64,000 nt of DNA from Roseateles saccharophilus (GCF_004342485.1 NZ_SMBU01000027.1:1-64000), one strand, 5' to 3'; shown: positions 44,204-53,634, counted from the stretch's first letter. Numbers and translations: made by a program. Notes: generated from the letters alone by a model not told the origin.

Positions 44204-45741
44204 TCGACGCTCCGGCCCCTGAGGGCGAACAGGCCTTGCGGCTTCTTCTGGATGACGAGCACAAGCAGCATCAGCAGCGCGATCTTGGCCAGCACGGCGC
44301 CCTGCCAGCCCTCCAGCAGCTTGGACAGCACGCCCAGGCCCAGGCCCGCGTAGACGGTGCCGGCCAGCTGGCCGACGCCGCCAAGCACGACCACCATGAA
44401 GGCATCGACGATATAGCTCTGGCCCAGGTCGGGGCCGACGTTGCCGATCTGGCTCAACGCGCAGCCCGCGAGGCCCGCGATGCCGGAACCGAGTGCGAAG
44501 GCCAGGGTGTCGACCCTGGCCGTGTTGACGCCCACGCAGGCCGCCATGCGGCGGTTCTGCGTGACGCCGCGCACCATCAGCCCAAGGCGCGTCCTGGCCA
44601 GCAGCAGCGCCATGCCGCCGAGCACAAGGCCCGCGAAGGCGAGGATGGCGAGGCGGTTGTAGGGCAGCGTCAGGTTGGGCAGGAGCGCCCAGCCGCCGGA
44701 CAGCCAGGCCGGGTTCTCCACCGCCACGTTCTGCGCGCCGAACAGGCTGCGCACGGCCTGCATCAGCACGAGGGAGATGCCCCAGGTGGCCAGCAGCGTC
44801 TCCAGCGGCCGGCCATAGAGCCAGCGGATCACGCTGCGCTCCATCGCCGCGCCCACCAGGGCCGCCGCGATGAAACTGGCCGGCAGCGCCAGCCACAGGT
44901 AGTAGTCGAAGGCGGCCGGCGCCCAGGCGCGGAAGGCCTGCTGCACGCTGTAGGTGGCATAGGCGCCCACCATCAGCAGCTCGCCGTGAGCCATGTTGAT
45001 GACGCCCATCAGGCCATAGGTGATGGCCAGGCCCAGGGCCACGAGCAGCAGCACCGATCCCAGGCTGAGCCCGGAGAACAGCAGCTGGGCGCGCTCGCCC
45101 CAGGCCAGGCGCGAGGCGATGGCGTCGGTGGCCGCCTGCATGGCCGCCCGGGCGCCGGGGTCGGTCTCGGCCGCCAGCTTTTCCAGCAGCAGCGCGCGGG
45201 TCGCGGGGTCGGCACTGCCGGCCAGCTCGGCCGCCGCGGCACGGCGCTGGCCCGGGTCGGTGGACGACAGCTTGGCGCCGGCCACGAGCGCCCCCAGCTG
45301 CGCACGCAGCCCGGCATCGCTCTCGGCCGCCAGCGCCTTCTCGAACAGCGCGAGTTTGGACGTGTCGGCATCGTCGCGCAGCGTCGCCAGCGCCTTGGCA
45401 CGCGTGTCGCTGTCCTTGGACAGCAGATCCAGCCCGGCCAGCGCCGCATCGATCTCACGGCGCATGCGGTTGTTCAGCATCGGCTCCTCGGCATCCGCCG
45501 GCGCCGCAGCGCCCTCGGCGATGACGAGGGCCTGCCCGCCCTTCACCCTCACGCGGCCATCCTGCAGCGCATGCAGGAAAGGCCCGAGCGACTCATCCCC
45601 CGCCGCCAGCGCTTGCTGCAGCGCCGCGACGCGGTCGTCACCCTCCCCCGCCGCGATGCGCGAGGCCAGCTCGGGCGACAAAGCCCAGGCCGAGCAGCCC
45701 AGCAACGCGAGCAAGCAACCCAAAAGAAGTCGTTTGATCAT
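44200..45741 (-). CDS. urtB: Urea ABC transporter permease UrtB
   Basis: A 513 aa LivH-type permease. Unlike ordinary LivH it carries a signal peptide and a roughly 200-residue Ala-rich alpha-helical periplasmic domain (about 25-225) before the transmembrane part, a feature of the longer UrtB form. Membrane segments include ITYGLMGVINMAHGE. I start at the ATG at 45741 where the signal peptide begins. About 190 bp separate it from urtA. Confidence 0.92.
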   Translation of the reverse strand: MIKRLLLGCLLALLGCSAWALSPELASRIAAGEGDDRVAALQQALAAGDESLGPFLHALQDGRVRVKGGQALVIAEGAAAPADAEEPMLNNRMRREIDAALAGLDLLSKDSDTRAKALATLRDDADTSKLALFEKALAAESDAGLRAQLGALVAGAKLSSTDPGQRRAAAAELAGSADPATRALLLEKLAAETDPGARAAMQAATDAIASRLAWGERAQLLFSGLSLGSVLLLVALGLAITYGLMGVINMAHGELLMVGAYATYSVQQAFRAWAPAAFDYYLWLALPASFIAAALVGAAMERSVIRWLYGRPLETLLATWGISLVLMQAVRSLFGAQNVAVENPAWLSGGWALLPNLTLPYNRLAILAFAGLVLGGMALLLARTRLGLMVRGVTQNRRMAACVGVNTARVDTLAFALGSGIAGLAGCALSQIGNVGPDLGQSYIVDAFMVVVLGGVGQLAGTVYAGLGLGVLSKLLEGWQGAVLAKIALLMLLVLVIQKKPQGLFALRGRSVE

Positions 45742-45886
45742 GAAGACCCGCGCGAACAAAACCAGCGCCGCACGAAGTGCGCGCGCCCCTCAAGCAGCCG
45801 CCGTGGAACTGGCTTTGGCTCCGGCATCACATCGCTGCGCGATCTGAGCCTTCACCGGAGCGCAAGCGCTCTGCCAGGCCACTGGC

Positions 45887-45929
45887 GGCGCCCCCTGGGG
45901 GGTGGCGCCTTGGCGCCTCGGGGGGGGGG
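45887..45929 (-). repeat. GC-rich hairpin and C-tract between urtA and urtB
   Basis: GGCGCC at 45887-45892 and GGCGCC at 45904-45909 flank a C-run/G-run pair and form a strong hairpin with a small bulge. A run of about ten G on the plus strand (C on the mRNA) ends right at the urtA stop codon. It probably stabilises or attenuates the transcript so that urtA is made in excess. Similar GC-rich elements are dispersed in related genomes (from general knowledge, not checked). Confidence 0.5.
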
Positions 45930-47180
45930 TTATCTCGTGGGTTCGTCCTTCTTGCCCTTGTTCTCGGGGATGTAGGGGCTCCACGGCTGGGCCTTGACCG
46001 GGCCGGGCGTCTTCCACACCACGTTGAACTGGCCGTCCGCCTTCACCTCGCCGATGAAGACCGACTTGTGCAGATGGTGGTTCTTGGCGTCCATCGTGGA
46101 CGTGATGCCCGACGGCGCCGTGAAGGTCTGGCCGGCCATCGCGGCGATGACCTTGTCGGTGTCGGTGCTGCCGGCCTTCTTCACGGCCTGGGCCCACATA
46201 TTGATGCCGATGTAGGTGGCCTCCATCGGGTCGTTGGTCAGTGGCTTGTCCTTGTGGCCCGGCAGCCCATGGGCCTTGGCGTAGTCGCTCCACTTCTTGA
46301 TGAAGGCGTCGTTGGCCGGGTTCTTGATGGACATGAAGTAATTCCACGCCGCCAGGTGGCCGACCAGCGGCTTGGCATCCACGCCGCGCAGTTCTTCCTC
46401 ACCCACGGAGAAGGCCACCACCGGCACGTCGGTCGCCTTCAGGCCCTGGTTGCCGAGCTCCTTGTAGAAGGGCACGTTGGAGTCGCCGTTGATGGTGGAC
46501 ACGACGGCCGTCTTCTTGCCCTCGGCAGAGAACTTCTTGATCTTGGCGATGATGCTTTGATAGTCGGAGTGCCCGAAGGGGGTGTACTCCTCCATGATGT
46601 CCTCGTCCTTGACGCCCTTGCTGTGCAGGAAGGCGCGCAGGATCTTGTTGGTTGTGCGCGGGTAGACGTAGTCGGTGCCCAGCAGCACGAAGCGCTTCGC
46701 ACCGCCGCCGTCCTTGCTCATCAGGTACTCCACCGCGGGGATGGCCTGCTGGTTGGGCGCGGCACCCGTGTAGAACACGTTCTTGCTCAGTTCCTCGCCC
46801 TCGTACTGCACCGGGTAGAACAGCAGCGAGTTGGTCTGCTCGAACACCGGCAGCACGCTCTTGCGGCTGACCGAGGTCCAGCAGCCGAACACGACGGCGA
46901 CCTTGTCCTGGCTGATCAGCTGCTTGGCCTTCTCGGCGAACAGCGGCCAGTTGGAGGCCGGGTCCACGACGACAGGCTCCAGCTTCTTGCCGAGGAGGCC
47001 GCCCTTGGCGTTGATCTCGTCGATGGCCATCAGCACCGTGTCCTTGAGCACGGTCTCGGAGATGGCCATCGTGCCCGACAGCGAATGCAGCACGCCGACC
47101 TTGATGGTGTCGGCGGCAAAGGCGGCGGGGGCGAACAGGCTGGCGGCAGCGGCCAGCGCGAGAGCGGAACGGCGAAGCAT
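45930..47180 (-). CDS. urtA: Urea ABC transporter substrate-binding protein UrtA
   Basis: A 416 aa periplasmic protein with a clear Sec signal peptide (cleavage A-F-A near residue 22) and the UrtA family body (VGVLHSLSGTMAISE, FGCWTSVSRKSVLPVFE, FYPVQYEGEE). It binds urea for the ABC transporter. The ATG at 47180 follows GGAGGAAT. The leader contains a consensus sigma-54 promoter, implying nitrogen control. Confidence 0.95.
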   Translation of the reverse strand: MLRRSALALAAAASLFAPAAFAADTIKVGVLHSLSGTMAISETVLKDTVLMAIDEINAKGGLLGKKLEPVVVDPASNWPLFAEKAKQLISQDKVAVVFGCWTSVSRKSVLPVFEQTNSLLFYPVQYEGEELSKNVFYTGAAPNQQAIPAVEYLMSKDGGGAKRFVLLGTDYVYPRTTNKILRAFLHSKGVKDEDIMEEYTPFGHSDYQSIIAKIKKFSAEGKKTAVVSTINGDSNVPFYKELGNQGLKATDVPVVAFSVGEEELRGVDAKPLVGHLAAWNYFMSIKNPANDAFIKKWSDYAKAHGLPGHKDKPLTNDPMEATYIGINMWAQAVKKAGSTDTDKVIAAMAGQTFTAPSGITSTMDAKNHHLHKSVFIGEVKADGQFNVVWKTPGPVKAQPWSPYIPENKGKKDEPTR

Positions 47181-47231
47181 CGGTATTCCTCCGGGTTGGG
47201 TGTAGAGGGGTCGGGTAGCCGAGTCCGCAGA

Positions 47232-47249
47232 GCGCAAGCCCCGTGCCAG
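47232..47249 (-). promoter_or_regulatory. Sigma-54 promoter of the urt operon
   Basis: On the minus strand, TGGCACGGGGCTTGCG is a near-perfect -24/-12 element: GG (complement of 47246-47247) and GC (complement of 47234-47235) are 10 nt apart. Transcription would start near 47222, about 40 nt before urtA. NtrC is the likely activator by function. I see only GGTGCA-like half-sites upstream, not a full NtrC site. Confidence 0.78.
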
Positions 47250-47375
47250 CCCATGCACTTCGTCACGCCCGGCCGCGCCCCGCCGAGGCGCACGCTTACG
47301 GCCCATGACAGCCCTGTCGCGGTGCAGGGCGCCCCTTTGGTGTACCGCAGCAATCGGTCTTTGCACGAAAAACGG

Positions 47376-47403
47376 GCCGGCCACGCCCCGCTTTGTGGCC
47401 GGC
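47376..47403. repeat. Inverted repeat in the urtA/SBP intergenic region
   Basis: GCCGGCCAC (47376-47384) and GTGGCCGGC (47395-47403) form a perfect 9-bp inverted repeat with a 10-nt loop. It lies in the middle of the 359-bp region between the divergent urtA and solute-binding-protein genes. It might be an operator for either direction. Confidence 0.45.
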
Positions 47404-47539
47404 ATAAGCCCCAATCGCCGCGCGGCGGCCGGACCGGGACAATCGCGCGCCTCTGCGGCAGTCGGCAGCCCCCTTGAGTCACACAAGCTTACGCAACTCG
47501 TACAAAACGCAAGACGGGGCGCGCCGTGCCGCCCCCAAG

Positions 47540-48841
47540 ATGCGCTGCATGCTGGCGTTGGCGGTGTTGCCCTGGTGTTGCGCAGCCCTCGCGGCCAGCG
47601 CGCCCCTGCCTGCGCCGGTGGACGGCGCGGGCGAGTTGAACGTGCTGCACTGGTGGACTTCCGCCAGCGAACGCGCCGCGGCCAACCATGTGGCCGCGCG
47701 CATGGCCGAGAACGGCCTGAAATGGGTGGACGGCGCTGTGGCCGGCGGCGGTGGCGGCCCCGCCATCAAGGTGCTGAACGAGCGCATCCTGCGCCGCATG
47801 GCGCCCAAGGTGGCGCAGCTCAACGGCCAGTCCATGACCGAATGGGCCGACATGGGCCTGCTGCTTGAGCTGGACGGCGTGGCGGCCAAGCGCAACTGGT
47901 CCAAGGTGATGTTCCCGCAGGTCATGGCGCAGGTGACGGTGCACGGCCATGTCGTCGCCGCGCCGCTGGGCATCCAGCGCATCAACAACCTCTACCTGAA
48001 CAAGGCGGTGTTCAAGCGCCTGGGGCTGGAACTGCCCAACGACTGGGACGGCCTGGAGCGCGCCGCCGTGAAGCTGCGCGCCGCCGGCATCACGCCGGTG
48101 GCCTTCAGCGACGAGCCGTGGCAGGTGGTCACGGTCTTCGAAGCCATGCTACTCAGCGAGGCCGGCCCCGCGCTGTACCGGCGCATGCTGGAGCAGCGCG
48201 ACCTGTCTGCCTTTGACGACCCGGCCCTGGCACGCGCGCTGCAGCGCCTGCGCAACTGGCGCAACCTGGCCCAGCCCGTGGGCGCCACCACCGCGCCGGG
48301 CGAGCGCCCGTGGACCGATGTCGTGGCCGACTTCGCCAACGAACGCGCCGCCATGCTCATCACGGGCGACTGGGCCCGCGGCGAGCTGGGCGCGATGGGG
48401 CTGGAGGGCGAGCGCGACTTCAGCTGCAAGGCCGTGCCGGGCACTGCACAGGCGCACCTGTACAGCATCGACACGCTGGCCATGCTGGCCGGCAACGGCG
48501 GCTCCCAGGCCGACCAGGAAAAGATGGCCGAGCTGCTCGGCAGCGCCACGCTGCAGCTGGGCTACAACCGCATCAAGGGCTCCATCCCCGTGCGCCGCGA
48601 CGTGCCGGTGGACGAGCTGGACCCCTGCGCCCAGGCGTCCTTCCACCTCTTCGCCAACCCGAACACGCCGCGCGTACCCAGCCTCGTGCACCGCATGGCC
48701 TTCGGCGAGGTTGGCAAGAACGCCATCATCGAAACCGTCCACCGCTTCGCGCTGGACCCGACCCAGACGCCCGCCGCCGCCCAGCGCAAGCTGCAGGGCC
48801 TGCTGCGCGCGCTGGCGCCCAAGACGAAAGCTGTTCCATGA
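47540..48841 (+). CDS. Periplasmic sugar-type solute-binding protein coupled to a two-component system
   Basis: A 433 aa family-1 extracellular solute-binding protein of the glucose/mannose-like group: signal peptide (about residues 1-21), then LNVLHWWTSASERAAA, ANERAAMLITGDWARGE and GSIPVRRDVP. I use the ATG at 47540 because the signal peptide starts there; upstream TTG codons are poor. No permease or ATPase gene for it is nearby. Instead its stop overlaps the start of a response regulator (ATGA) that is followed by a histidine kinase. It may be the ligand sensor for that kinase. The ligand is probably a sugar by family, not proven. Confidence 0.82.
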   Translation: MRCMLALAVLPWCCAALAASAPLPAPVDGAGELNVLHWWTSASERAAANHVAARMAENGLKWVDGAVAGGGGGPAIKVLNERILRRMAPKVAQLNGQSMTEWADMGLLLELDGVAAKRNWSKVMFPQVMAQVTVHGHVVAAPLGIQRINNLYLNKAVFKRLGLELPNDWDGLERAAVKLRAAGITPVAFSDEPWQVVTVFEAMLLSEAGPALYRRMLEQRDLSAFDDPALARALQRLRNWRNLAQPVGATTAPGERPWTDVVADFANERAAMLITGDWARGELGAMGLEGERDFSCKAVPGTAQAHLYSIDTLAMLAGNGGSQADQEKMAELLGSATLQLGYNRIKGSIPVRRDVPVDELDPCAQASFHLFANPNTPRVPSLVHRMAFGEVGKNAIIETVHRFALDPTQTPAAAQRKLQGLLRALAPKTKAVP

Positions 48842-49557
48842 CCCCGCGCAAAATCCTGATCGTCGACGACGACCAGAAAATCCGCAGCCTGCTGAAGACC
48901 TATCTCGAGAAGAACCAGTACGACGTGCTACTGGCCCACGACGGCGCCAGCTTCATGGCCGAGTTCGAACGCCACCGCGACGAGATCAGCCTGTGCATCC
49001 TCGACGTGATGCTGCCCGACACCGAGGGCTTCACGCTGTGCCAGTCGGTGCGCCGCCGCTCCGAGGTGCCCGTCATCATGCTGACCGCCAGCGCCGACGA
49101 GACCGACCGCATCGTCGGCCTGGAGCTGGGCGCCGACGACTACCTCGGCAAGCCCTTCAACCCGCGCGAGCTGCTGGCGCGCATCAAGGCCATCACCCGT
49201 CGCGCCGGCCAGGACAAGCCCCGCGAGCCGCGCTACTACGACTTCAACGGCTTCACGCTGGACCTGCTGGAGCGCAGCCTCATCGACCCCGACGGCACGG
49301 CCACCGCGCTGTCGGGCATGGACTTCCAGCTGCTGAAGCTGCTGGTGGAACACCCCGGCGAGGTGCTGGACCGCAGCCGCCTGGCCGAGGTCACGCGCGG
49401 GCGCGACCTGGGGCCGCTGGACCGGTCGCTGGACGTGCAGGTCAGCCGCCTGCGCCAGCGCCTGCAGGACGACGGCAAGCAGCCGGCCCTGATCAAGACC
49501 GTGCGTGGCTCGGGCTATGTGTTCTCGACAACGGTGACCTCGCGGCATGGCCCCTGA
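48838..49557 (+). CDS. OmpR-family response regulator
   Basis: A 239 aa response regulator. The receiver domain has the acidic pocket D10-D11-D12, phosphorylation site Asp56 (ILDVMLPD) and Lys105 (GKPFNPRE); the winged-helix DNA-binding domain covers about 135-232 with RGSGYVF. It overlaps both the binding-protein gene upstream and the kinase gene downstream, so all three are translationally coupled. It is similar in type to the GltR/GtrS-like regulators of sugar transport, by context only. Confidence 0.9.
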   Translation: MTPRKILIVDDDQKIRSLLKTYLEKNQYDVLLAHDGASFMAEFERHRDEISLCILDVMLPDTEGFTLCQSVRRRSEVPVIMLTASADETDRIVGLELGADDYLGKPFNPRELLARIKAITRRAGQDKPREPRYYDFNGFTLDLLERSLIDPDGTATALSGMDFQLLKLLVEHPGEVLDRSRLAEVTRGRDLGPLDRSLDVQVSRLRQRLQDDGKQPALIKTVRGSGYVFSTTVTSRHGP

Positions 49558-51061
49558 CCTGGCCGACGACGCGAGCTCGCCCGCGCCGCTGCGCGGCTGG
49601 CCCAAGCGCTTCGCGAGCTTCCTGTTCGACAGCCTGCAGGGCCGCTTCGTGCTGGCCATGCTGGGCGGCCTCGCCCTCGTGCAGCTGGCGGTCAACCTCG
49701 TCTGGTACAGCCAGATCGAGCAGCGCGTGCGGCGCCAGACGGAGCTGGCCGCCCACCACGTCGCCAGCGGCGCCATCGGCGCGGTGCGCGCGCTGCGCGA
49801 GCTTCCGGCCGCCTACCGGCCCCTGCTCATCGAGCAGCTGCGCACGATGGGCGGCACGCGCTTCCTCGTCTTCTTCAACAACGCTGAGGTGGCCGTCGCC
49901 CAGCTGCCTGGCCAGCCCATGGCGCGGATGCTGGAGCAGCAGGTCACGCAGGAGCTGACGGCCCAGCTACCCAAGGACACGCGGCTGCGCGTGGCCCTGG
50001 CCTCGCCCATCGCGCTGGGCGTGTCGCCCGGCGGCGCGCTGCTGGGCGACCTGCCCGAGAGCTGGGTCGAGCCCTCGCTGATCACCGCCGAGCGGCCCGC
50101 GCCCTTCCTCGTCATCCAGGCCGAGACCGAACCGGGCCAGTGGCTCTACCTCGGCAGCACCCTGCCCGACCCCTATTTCCTCGAACAGCTGGAGTTCTTC
50201 ACCTGGCAGCGCCTGACCCCGCAACTGCTGGCACTGGGCCTGGCCGTGGGGCTGACGCTGATCGCCGTGCGCGCCATCACGCGCCCGCTCGCCGGCCTGA
50301 GCCAGGCGGCCGCACGCGTGGGCCGGCGCGTAGCGCCGAAGCCGCTGCGCGTCAGCGGCACCCAGGAGGTGCGCCAGGCCATCGAAGCCTTCAACGACAT
50401 GCAGGAGCGCATCCGCCGCTACATCGGCGACCGCGAGCGGCTGTTCGCCTCCATCTCGCACGACCTGCGCACGCCTATCACGCGTCTGCGGCTGCGCAGC
50501 GAGCTGCTGGACGACCCCGCCGTGCAGGACGAGTTCCACGAGGACCTCGACGAACTGGACATGATGGTCAAGACGGCCCTGCAGATCGTGAAGGACACCG
50601 ACATCCACGAGAACCGCGCGCCGCTGCGCATCGACCTCGTGCTGCAGAAGATGGTGCGCGACGCGCGCATGGGCGGCCACAAGGTCGAGCTGGAGTGCGA
50701 GGCGCTGACCGTCTTCGGCAAGCCGCTGGCGCTCAAGCGCGCCATCGGCAACCTACTCGACAACGCGATGTTCTACGGGGAAGGCCAGCAGCAGCCGGTG
50801 GAGGTGGGCATTGCGCCCGGCGAGGACGGCATGGTGCTGGTGACCGTGCGCGACCACGGCCCCGGCGTGCCCGAGGCCGCGCTGGCCAGGCTGGGCCAGC
50901 CCTACATGCGGCTGGAACACGGCGCCGCGATGCGCAAGGAGGGCCTGGGCCTGGGCCTGTCCATCGTCCGCGAAATCGTCGGCGACCACGGCGGCACGCT
51001 GCGCTTTCGCAACCACCCCGAAGGCGGCTTCGAAGTGCGCCTGGCTCTACCGGCGGGCTGA
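49547..51061 (+). CDS. Sensor histidine kinase (EnvZ-like)
   Basis: A 504 aa transmembrane kinase: TM1 about residues 33-54, a periplasmic domain of about 165 residues, TM2 about 223-243, HAMP, H-box with His305 (ASISHDLRTP), and an HATPase domain with N (GNLLDNAM), G1 (DHGPGVP) and G2 (GLGLGLSI). It shares its first 11 bp with the end of the regulator gene. The periplasmic loop is large enough to contact a ligand-loaded binding protein. Confidence 0.9.
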   Translation: MAPDLADDASSPAPLRGWPKRFASFLFDSLQGRFVLAMLGGLALVQLAVNLVWYSQIEQRVRRQTELAAHHVASGAIGAVRALRELPAAYRPLLIEQLRTMGGTRFLVFFNNAEVAVAQLPGQPMARMLEQQVTQELTAQLPKDTRLRVALASPIALGVSPGGALLGDLPESWVEPSLITAERPAPFLVIQAETEPGQWLYLGSTLPDPYFLEQLEFFTWQRLTPQLLALGLAVGLTLIAVRAITRPLAGLSQAAARVGRRVAPKPLRVSGTQEVRQAIEAFNDMQERIRRYIGDRERLFASISHDLRTPITRLRLRSELLDDPAVQDEFHEDLDELDMMVKTALQIVKDTDIHENRAPLRIDLVLQKMVRDARMGGHKVELECEALTVFGKPLALKRAIGNLLDNAMFYGEGQQQPVEVGIAPGEDGMVLVTVRDHGPGVPEAALARLGQPYMRLEHGAAMRKEGLGLGLSIVREIVGDHGGTLRFRNHPEGGFEVRLALPAG

Positions 51062-51216
51062 CTGTGAGCCCCTCGCCCAAGGAATACCTTGGCCGGTCCC
51101 CCTAGGGGACGGCGATGCTAGCGGCATCGAGCCGCAAGCACGTCGCCAGCGCGGGCCGGCTAGGGAGCGGCCCGGCGCTCGGCCCGCCAAGTGCACGACC
51201 CAAATGACCACTTGAT

Positions 51217-52704
51217 ATGACCGCACCGAAACACATCGCCATCATCGGCGGCGGCACCGCCGGCTGGATGACGGCCAACCTGCTGCGCCACCGCTGGGCC
51301 CGGCTCGGTATCGACGTCACGCTGATCGAATCGGCCGAGATCGGCACGGTCGGCGTCGGCGAGGGCTCGACGCCCTATCTGCGCCGCTTCTTCGCGACGT
51401 TGGGGCTGGCCGAGCGCGACTGGATGCCGGCCTGCGACGCCACCTACAAATGCGGCATCCGCTTTCCCGGCTGGAGCCGCGTGGCGGGCTACGAGAGCTA
51501 CGTCCATCCCTTCTTCAACGAGGCCGACCGGGAGCTCGGCAATCAGTTCTTCACCAATGCCTGCCTGCGCCGCCGCGGCCAGGCGGCCGACGCCAACCCA
51601 CAGGACTTCTTCCTCGCCGCCGAGCTGGCCCGCCAGCGCCGCGCGCCCCTCTACGCAGGCGAAGGGCCGGGCACCGACTACGCCTACCACTTCGACGCCG
51701 GCAGGCTCGGCGCCTTCCTGCGCGGGCACGCCCTCGGCCTGGGGGTGCGCCACATCGTCGACACGGTCGCGCGCGTCGAGCGGCACGAGGGCGGCGACAT
51801 CGCCGCCGTGCAGTTGAAAGGCGGCACGCGCATCGCCGCCGAGCTGTTCGTGGACTGCAGCGGCTTCAAGGGCCTGCTCATCAACGAGACGCTGGGCCAG
51901 GCCTTCCTGCCCTATCGCGACAACCTGTTCAACGACCGCGCCATCGCGATCCCGACCGCGCTGGTGGAGGGCGAAGACCTTCCCTCCGAAACCGTGTCCA
52001 CCGCGCTGCGCCACGGCTGGGCCTGGCAGATCCCGTTGACCACGCGCTACGGCAACGGCTATGTCTACAGCTCGGACTTCATCGGAGACGACGAGGCCGA
52101 GCGCGAGCTGCGCGCGCACCTCGGCGCCGCGGCCGAGGGCGCGAGCGCGCGGCGGCTGCGCATGCGCGTGGGCCGCGCCGACAAGCACTGGTCGCGCAAC
52201 TGCGTGGCCGTCGGGCTCTCGCAAGGCTTCATCGAGCCGCTGGAGGCGACGGCCCTGATGCTGATCCAGTTCAGCGTCGAGGGCTTCATAGACGCGCTCG
52301 AAGGCAACGGCTTCGAGCCCGGCCGGCGGGACGCCTACAACCGCCGCGTCAACGAGATGTTCGAGGGCGTGCGCGACTATGTCGTCGCCCACTACCAGCT
52401 CAACACGCGCAGCGACACCGACTACTGGCGGGCCAACCGCGCCAACCGCCACATCTCCGACCGGCTCGCCAGCCTGCTGGACGTGTGGGATGGCGGCGGC
52501 GACTTCGAGGCCGAGCTGGAGCGCCACGGCTCGGCGTTGATGTATCTGCGGCCGTCCTGGTATGCGCTGTTAGCGGGAATGGGGCGCTTTCCGGCGGAGC
52601 TGCGGCCGGCGCCGCAATCAGTCACGGCTAGCCAGGCCAGGGCACGCCTGCACCAGATGGCAAGGGCATTCAGCTCGCACCGCAGCCAGTTGATGGGCGG
52701 GTGA
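51217..52704 (+). CDS. FAD-dependent tryptophan-halogenase-family protein
   Basis: A 495 aa flavoprotein with the halogenase signatures: FAD-binding GGGTAGW at 11-17, a Lys at 78 (ATYKCG) aligning with the lysine that holds hypohalous acid, and the W-x-W-x-I-P motif at 268-273 (GWAWQIP). Members of this group are often found with TonB-dependent receptors, FucP-type transporters and SapC-like proteins in carbohydrate-uptake loci, where real halogenation is rarely shown. A FucP gene and a TonB receptor lie about 4 kb downstream here. The true substrate is unknown. Confidence 0.85.
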   Translation: MTAPKHIAIIGGGTAGWMTANLLRHRWARLGIDVTLIESAEIGTVGVGEGSTPYLRRFFATLGLAERDWMPACDATYKCGIRFPGWSRVAGYESYVHPFFNEADRELGNQFFTNACLRRRGQAADANPQDFFLAAELARQRRAPLYAGEGPGTDYAYHFDAGRLGAFLRGHALGLGVRHIVDTVARVERHEGGDIAAVQLKGGTRIAAELFVDCSGFKGLLINETLGQAFLPYRDNLFNDRAIAIPTALVEGEDLPSETVSTALRHGWAWQIPLTTRYGNGYVYSSDFIGDDEAERELRAHLGAAAEGASARRLRMRVGRADKHWSRNCVAVGLSQGFIEPLEATALMLIQFSVEGFIDALEGNGFEPGRRDAYNRRVNEMFEGVRDYVVAHYQLNTRSDTDYWRANRANRHISDRLASLLDVWDGGGDFEAELERHGSALMYLRPSWYALLAGMGRFPAELRPAPQSVTASQARARLHQMARAFSSHRSQLMGG

Positions 52705-53178
52705 GGCGGTCGGGAAAGACGCCTCTCGTTCAGCCGCGTCGGCAACAAACTGACCTGCTGGGCATTGGGTGTACCGAGCGTCGCTTTAGGCCGGTCAGAG
52801 TCATTCGCCGCTCGCCAGCTGAATGTCAGCGGCAGCGTTCAGCGGTCGTTCGACGCATGCCGGCGTCGACGACTGCTTCACCTTCGAGACCGGGTACTCG
52901 CCGGCTGGTGGGTACAGCTTGGCCCCGAATGACCGGTCGCGGCTCGGGCGAACTGGAACTCACGACCCTGAGCGGACCTAGAAACTGCGGAATTCGGCGC
53001 CTGCCTGCAGTCGGTCGGTCTCGACGTTCGATCTTGGGAGTACCTCTTGCGGCATCACCGCTCCCAAGGCACAACGACTCCGCCCGGAGCCGGCGGCCTC
53101 AGGGCGCCTGACATGTGTTCCGATGCGCCGTCCTTGTCAGCAGCCCTAGGCCCCAGCCTACGTATCGGCCAATCGATT
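52705..53178. other. Gene-free stretch between the halogenase and PIN genes
   Basis: This 474-bp segment has no frame with coding character on either strand. It is rich in short GACCGG/CGGTCG-type words and has mixed composition, unlike the neighbouring genes. I see no terminator with a T-run and no paired terminal repeats. It may be degenerate sequence at the edge of an islet. Confidence 0.5.
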
Positions 53179-53634
53179 TCACCCTGCAGACTCTTCGGGC
53201 GAGAGAGACTCGTCAGGTGACAAGTACAACTTGACCCGGCTGGTCGTCCAGGTGGCGACACCCGTGCCGAAGAAGTCGGCGTCTTCGGTCCAAACGGGGC
53301 AATCCAACATCAATGCACAGGCCAGCGCTGGCCAGTCGTCGGCATCGCGTTCCCCTATGCGTGCGAGGGCGCGTTGCTCAAATGACCGGTACATCTCTGA
53401 GTCCAGCGGGCGTACCACGGCCTCAAGTGCGTCGAGCGTGGCGAGGGCAGCCACGCCGTCGACACCTCGCTTCTCCAACAATCCGGGGAGGTATTTGCGC
53501 GCTTCGTCGAAGGCGGTGTCCGGAGCAAAAAAGCTCACGTCAGCTAGAGACTCCACGATCAGCTCGCGCACACGCTGCCCCAGAACAGCGCGGATCAAGA
53601 TGTTGGCATCGAGGACGATGGCGCGCTGCCTCAT
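53179..53634 (-). CDS. PIN-domain toxin
   Basis: A 151 aa PIN-domain ribonuclease-type protein. The first acidic residue is Asp9 (VLDANILIRA), with acidic residues in the middle (DADDWP) and C-terminal half (TEDADFF). It probably cleaves RNA when free of antitoxin. I start at the ATG at 53634, 7 bp after the antitoxin stop. The N-terminal part of the longer frame overlaps the antitoxin. Confidence 0.75.
   Translation of the reverse strand: MRQRAIVLDANILIRAVLGQRVRELIVESLADVSFFAPDTAFDEARKYLPGLLEKRGVDGVAALATLDALEAVVRPLDSEMYRSFEQRALARIGERDADDWPALACALMLDCPVWTEDADFFGTGVATWTTSRVKLYLSPDESLSPEESAG

Noticed and set aside
42327-44264. A single 645-codon frame spanning urtC and urtD
   Set aside because: Only its C-terminal 277 residues are a real protein (UrtD); the N-terminal part is the out-of-frame reading of urtC, which is intact in its own frame.
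47352-47375. A second possible sigma-54 element upstream of urtA around the sequence TTTGCACGAAA
   Set aside because: On the minus strand the -24 GG is replaced by CA at the correct spacing, whereas the element at 47232-47249 is a full match.
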